A DNA stretch of 64,000 nucleotides from NCBI GenBank assembly GCA_015680905.1, contig CM027378.1, positions 80,691,501 through 80,755,500 on the forward strand, in the 5' to 3' direction. Origin of the DNA: Coptis chinensis. Its lineage: Eukaryota > Streptophyta > Magnoliopsida > Ranunculales > Ranunculaceae. Position numbers and translations under genes: made by a program. Under the pieces are notes generated by a model, which did no database searches, was not told the DNA's origin, and saw only the letters and a program-made list of their open reading frames with translations. This document shows positions 59,706-64,000 of the stretch, piece after piece; position 1 is the stretch's first letter; every line of letters begins with the position of its first letter.

Positions 59706-62170
59706 ATGGTCGCGACGAATGATGGAGGTGTTGTGGACACCAATAATCCCGAATCCCACCCATGCAAGCAATAACAGAGGAAGAAGCCGAAAGTGATTTC
59801 TATTCACCAATCATTGGAGACCCACCCAGCCAGTATTGTTTTTCCGAGACGTAAGCTAACCAGTTTGAACTTAGATCATCAAGAATCTCTATGCTTCCAA
59901 AGTTCAATGGTTCGCATAATGTTCACCTTTATGTTCACATGAACAAATTTCTATCACCCTCGAACTTTCAAGAACCGAATATCGGGGATGAGAGTATCAA
60001 GTTAATTCTTTTTTCACTCTCACCGGGCGGTAAAGCATCCGAAATGGTTAACTGCCCGGTACCGATCAATTCAATCAACAACTGGAAGAAGTTGAGAACA
60101 AAGTTTATGAACAAGTTCTACCCACCCCAGAAGACAGATGCCATGCAGCAAGCCATCAACAATTTCAAAGGGAAAGTGACTGAAGAATATCATCAAAGTT
60201 GGGAGAAATTCAATAATCTTCTAGTCTTATGTCCACATCATGGATACGACAAGAACACACTGGCTCATTTTTCTATCGAGGACTCTCGATGATGAACAAG
60301 CAGATGATACAGTCAATGAACAAAGGCAAGTCTACATCAATGGATGGAGAGGAAGCTTACAACTTTCTCGAGAATTTAGCTGAAGAAACAAAACAATGGA
60401 CTACTAGCAACGAGAATGTAGCTAGAATGGAGAGGGAGCCAAAGCAATTTGGTTACCAAGCACATGCACAATTAGATCAAGAACTGAAGTCTACATTGGC
60501 ATTGGCCACCGCCACCAAAGATTGAAACTTTGAGTAAGAAATTCAATCAGTTCTCCATGAATCCCTCCAAGATCAACAAGTCTCAAGCTAAATCTCTCCC
60601 AATCATGCTAGCTAGCCGATACTGTGAAGTTTGTTCAGACACTTCCCATGCAACTCTAGAATGTCCTGGTTACTATCAACATGCATCAGTTGGAGAGTAC
60701 AATATAAACTCATTTCAGAGGCCCAACCAAGGTGGTAATAACTTTCAAGGCAATTATTGGAGATAGAACACTGGACCCCCAGGTTCTTAAGATCAAAGTT
60801 ATATTCCACAGACAAGTCAAGCTTCACAGTTGGTTCCTCAACAACAATTTTACTCTCAGCAAAATTCCAATACAAGTGAAGAGTTAGTGCCAGATCCTAG
60901 GAGAAATTATGCCGCACCTGCCAACCAGGAGAATGCAATTACCTTGCTATCACAGAAAAATCAGAAGTTTGAAAGTGTTCTAGAGCTTCTTGTACAGTCT
61001 CAGCTCAATCTCCAACAATCTCAGGCAAGTCAATGTTCTAGAATGGAGTCTCTAGAGGCTAAGGTCGACCAACTCACTACTGCTTTGTCTGTAAAGACAC
61101 AAGCAACTCAACCTAGCTTATTGGAACCAATATTGAAGAGTGAAGATGTATGCCACATTGGGACAACTTTTAGTACTGATCACCTCCATGATCATGTCAG
61201 CTCAGTTAATACTCTTAGATCAGGATTGAAGATAGACAACAAGGTTGACTTACCTTCTCATGATGACATTGCTACAAAGCAATCGGTTAAGATTTCAAAT
61301 GAAGTTCAAAAGGAAGTGGGGGAAATCCTTTCCACTCCCATTTGTCAAGATGACCAAGACAAGATATACAAGAATGCCAAAGAGAAAGAAGAGCAGACAC
61401 ATGCTGATGTGTTTGTACCAAAGGCACCTTTTCCTATGTTTTTTGCTCAAAACAAAAAGGACAAGCAATTTTTAGAGATGAAGGAGGCATTTGAGAAAGA
61501 TAACATCAATATCCCATTTCTTAAAGCGATCAAGCAGTTGCCATCATATGCCAAATTCTTGAAGGATGCATGTAACATAAAGAGAAGTACTCATGTTCCA
61601 AAGCGAGCGTTTCTAGCTAGACAAACAGCATCTGTTATCCATCAGCAAGCTCCAGTTAAGCTCAAAGATCCAGGAAGTCCTACAATATCATGCAAGATAG
61701 GAGAAAAATTCACGGGTAATGCTCTTTTAGACCTTGGTGTTAGTGTTAATCTCTTGCCATATCATGTGTACTAAGCGTTAGGCCTAGAGAACCTAAAGCC
61801 TACAAAAGTCAAATTGAAGTTAGTTGACCGTTCTACCAAGATTCCCAGAGGCATAGTTGAGGATGTTCTTATTCAAGTAGCTGATTTCTACTATCCAATG
61901 GATTTCATTGTGATAGACACCCAGGAGGTCTTTGATAAAATTCCAATTATTCTAGGCCGACCTTTCCTCCCTACCGCAAAAGCTTTGATAAATTGTCACA
62001 ATGGTGAAATGAAGATCAACTTTGGTAAGATGTCCATGGATATAAATATCTTTCATCTGTTGCATAAGGATTATGATGACACCGAAGGTGGAGAGGTGTA
62101 CTTCCTTGGTAGCATGATACAAGAATCCTTCCCATTCGAAGATACAATTGAGAGTGCTCAATCTACGTAA
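59706..62170 (+). pseudogene. gag-protease polyprotein without RT, frameshifted
   Basis: It begins MVATNDGGVVDTNNPE (59706). The gag core is LPKFNGSHNVHLYVHM, LILFSLSPGGKASEMV, FMNKFYPPQKTDAMQQ and QSWEKFNNLLVLCPHHG. A zinc knuckle CEVCSDTSHATLEC is near 60650. A Gln/Asn-rich linker with a coiled coil (60900-61110), LRSGLKIDN, FLKAIKQLPSYAKFLKD and the protease motif ALLDLGVSVNLLP (61720-61760) follow. After a stop, DFYYPMDFIVIDTQ, PIILGRPFLPTAKALI and MSMDINIFHL complete the protease region. Stops or shifts at about 59780, 60290, 60525, 60766 and 61774 break it. The ILGRPFL motif confirms a retropepsin fold. Nothing resembling RT follows. Confidence 0.8.
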
Positions 62171-62999
62171 AAACGTGGATGAACCCGAGAACCCAACCAC
62201 AGAGGCGCTTGCTAGACATGTTCTTGGAATCTCTGCAGAAAATTCAGGATTTAAGTGAGCGAATGGAAAATTAACAGAGAGAGTATCATATCTTGAGAAG
62301 ATGAACTCTACATTTTAGGATGAACAAATGGACTTACGCCTTAAAAAAATCGGGTTACTAGAGAATCAAATTTTAAAGAAGTTTTGGAAAAACAAATGTA
62401 ATCTAGAAACCGAAATGAGTCTTCAAGCGAAAGTGGACCATATTGATAAGAAGCATTGCACTGTTGAAGCCTTTTTCTACACCATCATTGTTTGAACGAG
62501 AGAAGTATGTGAACCAGTCTACCGCCCACCCTGAGCACAGTCAGCCAGACATCCATTATCATCACTGTGGTGGTAAAGGGCACATCAGATATTATTGTCC
62601 TGTTAGAAAGAAAGATTTTTGTCAATCTTCTACACGGAGGAACCCACAAGGCCTATCACACAATCATCGACCTGAAATAGTTCAAGGTAGAGAAGCAACT
62701 TCACCAAAGAATCTTTCGGGATATCAAGGAGTATTTTTGACAACCCACAAGGTGAGACCTCCTCGTCCTCCAAACATTTGTCAGATTTGGGTAAGAAAAT
62801 ATGATCTCCTCACTCCAAATTGATAATGCATGATATATAGTCTTAGGAATCTGACTTAAAAAGACCTAACAAAAAAAAAAAAAAAATCTTGGTAAAAGGA
62901 AACGTTCTTATTTTTGGGATTAATTTTGATATTCGGCATCAATGGTAACATCTTCCCTTTTTCTTATTCATTTCATTTACTTAATTTCTATACATTGAG
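62171..62999 (+). other. 3' region with a degenerate zinc knuckle
   Basis: The frame 62443-62823 contains YHHCGGKGHIRYYCPVRKK, a CCHC knuckle with its first Cys changed to Tyr, and QIWVRKYDLL, resembling the gag/integrase junction of other plant LTR elements (possibly Ty1/copia SIRE-like). It may be a separate fragment inserted in or acquired by the gag-pro element. Confidence 0.4.
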
Positions 63000-63002
63000 G
63001 AC

Positions 63003-63028
63003 AATGCATATGTTAAGTTGGGGGAGGG
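63003..63028 (+). other. polypurine-like tract
   Basis: TTGAGGACAATG precedes it at 62996 and AAGTTGGGGGAGGG follows at 63015-63028. This pairing is a hallmark of the untranslated 3' region of Tat/Athila-like elements, some distance before the 3' LTR. Confidence 0.6.
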
Positions 63029-64000
63029 TGTACTTAAGAAGTACTTGAGAAATGAATTTCGAAAATTAGTTTTCAAAAACAAAAATATTTTTGTTTCTAT
63101 ATCAGTAGCATGAGAAAAATGAATTTTAATGATCGGACATAGTTCTTGTTGATAGAATTCTTTATCAAGGCACCACCATAGTACTTGGTCAGTTTTGTGT
63201 ACTTTTGTTAGAAGAGAGATTTAAACCCCTAGTAAACTGGAAGTAGAATTTTTAGACTTAGCTTGTGAGACTTGAGCTTTATACCTATTCTTTGGAGAGT
63301 TCTTACGAAAAATCCGAGTCTTAGTGACTCAACATCTTTCAGTTCTTTATGTCGTTGTAATATAGTCTCATTATTTGTTGATTTGGTTAATCACGAAGTG
63401 ACATCAACTGGGAGATAGCCATTAGGACTTGTAGTCTATTCAAAAAGCAGTATCATACCGATAAGTCAAGTAGTGAACCCATTCAAAATTTTTTATCCCA
63501 CCTAGTATGACCATCATGTTAATCCCTTTTGAGCCTTACAATAAGCCATTTTCTTTTTATAAAACCTTTACCCTTTTACCCAACTCCGCATACAAGGAGT
63601 ATAGCCAAAATCTTTATCACCATACCCATATGTTTTACGAATACGAGGGGCACAAAGCGGAAAAATAGCACAAAAAAGGAAGATTACAAGGAAATATCGT
63701 AGAGATACAATGAAGACCATCATTCTGTTTCTAAGTGAAAGAAGCTAGTGGAAAACAAGCATATCCAAGTACTAATCAAGGATATACCACCGAAGTTAAA
63801 AAAAAAAAAAAAATGTTGAAACGTAATGGATGGAAAAGCTAAGACAAAGGAAGAATTTTCTCTCAATAATACGAAATTTGAAGAAATCTTCCAAAGAATG
63901 AAGCAAAACCCTTAGTGTTTTTCAGAAACAACCTTAGAATCCTTTTTACCTTTCCTTCATAAACTAATACCCAAGCCAAGCTACAATCCATGACTTATCA
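63029..64000. other. retroelement 3' untranslated region
   Basis: No gene. I find no TGATAAGTGCTC, so the 3' LTR has not begun by 64,000. A run of 15 A is at 63799-63813. Confidence 0.5.

Larger units (their letters stand above)
45407..64000 (+). mobile_element. RT-less gag-pro LTR retroelement (TR-GAG/Tat-like), 3' end outside window
   Basis: 5' LTR (45407-46575 joined to 58699-59107), primer binding site at 59110, gag and protease (59706-62170), no reverse transcriptase or integrase before the polypurine-like tract at 63015. The 3' LTR is not seen and presumably lies beyond 64,000. The element entered after GTGAG (45402-45406) inside a MITE copy. A Tekay element later split its 5' LTR. Confidence 0.75.

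Overview
This is a transposon-rich stretch of nuclear DNA from a flowering plant, almost certainly a eudicot. The evidence is plant-specific genes with GT-AG introns (FRIGIDA-like, OVATE, LEA/SMP, prefoldin 2, organellar-type adenylosuccinate synthetase), AT-rich introns, telo-box and site II promoter motifs, and plant transposon families (MULE, hAT, Helitron, Tekay chromovirus, RT-less gag-pro LTR elements). I cannot name the species.

Layout. 1-9.7 kb is a gene graveyard: fragments of an F-box gene, a DYAD/AMEIOTIC1-like exon, a GIP1-like exon, a 1.04 kb Helitron carrying a mitochondrial EF-Tu exon, and a three-exon ribosomal protein S18 pseudogene whose second intron holds a tandem duplication and MITEs. 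11.4-23.3 kb is the gene island: FRIGIDA-like (FRL4-type, 3 exons, intact), a headless cytochrome b561 pseudogene (minus), prefoldin subunit 2 (intact), adenylosuccinate synthetase (4 exons, one in-frame TGA and a GC-AG intron) and an intact OVATE family gene. 24.5-35.8 kb is one Mutator-like element of about 11.3 kb, with terminal inverted repeats of about 370 bp and a 9-bp target-site duplication (one mismatch). It carries a decayed mudrA-type transposase, a proline-rich ORF, a CCHC-GRF zinc-finger remnant, and an inserted LTR plus gag-pro retroelement on the minus strand. 35.8-39.0 kb is a defective hAT element. 40.9-42.7 kb is a LEA/SMP pseudogene with a MITE in its intron. 43.1-45.4 kb holds a duplicated block with MITEs and an exostosin fragment. 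From 45.4 kb to the window end is an RT-less gag-pro LTR retroelement whose 5' LTR was split by a 12.1 kb Tekay-type Ty3/gypsy element (46,576-58,693, TSD AACCT).

The genes do not form a pathway. The functional cargo is three or four unrelated housekeeping or regulatory genes. The rest is nested mobile DNA whose insertion order can be read from interrupted repeats and target-site duplications. The most interesting signals are the MULE with two non-transposase ORFs, the matching RT-less gag-pro architecture of two LTR elements, a GCGC-rich module between primer binding site and gag in two unrelated LTR families, and clustered disagreements between the Tekay LTRs that look more like consensus error than age.
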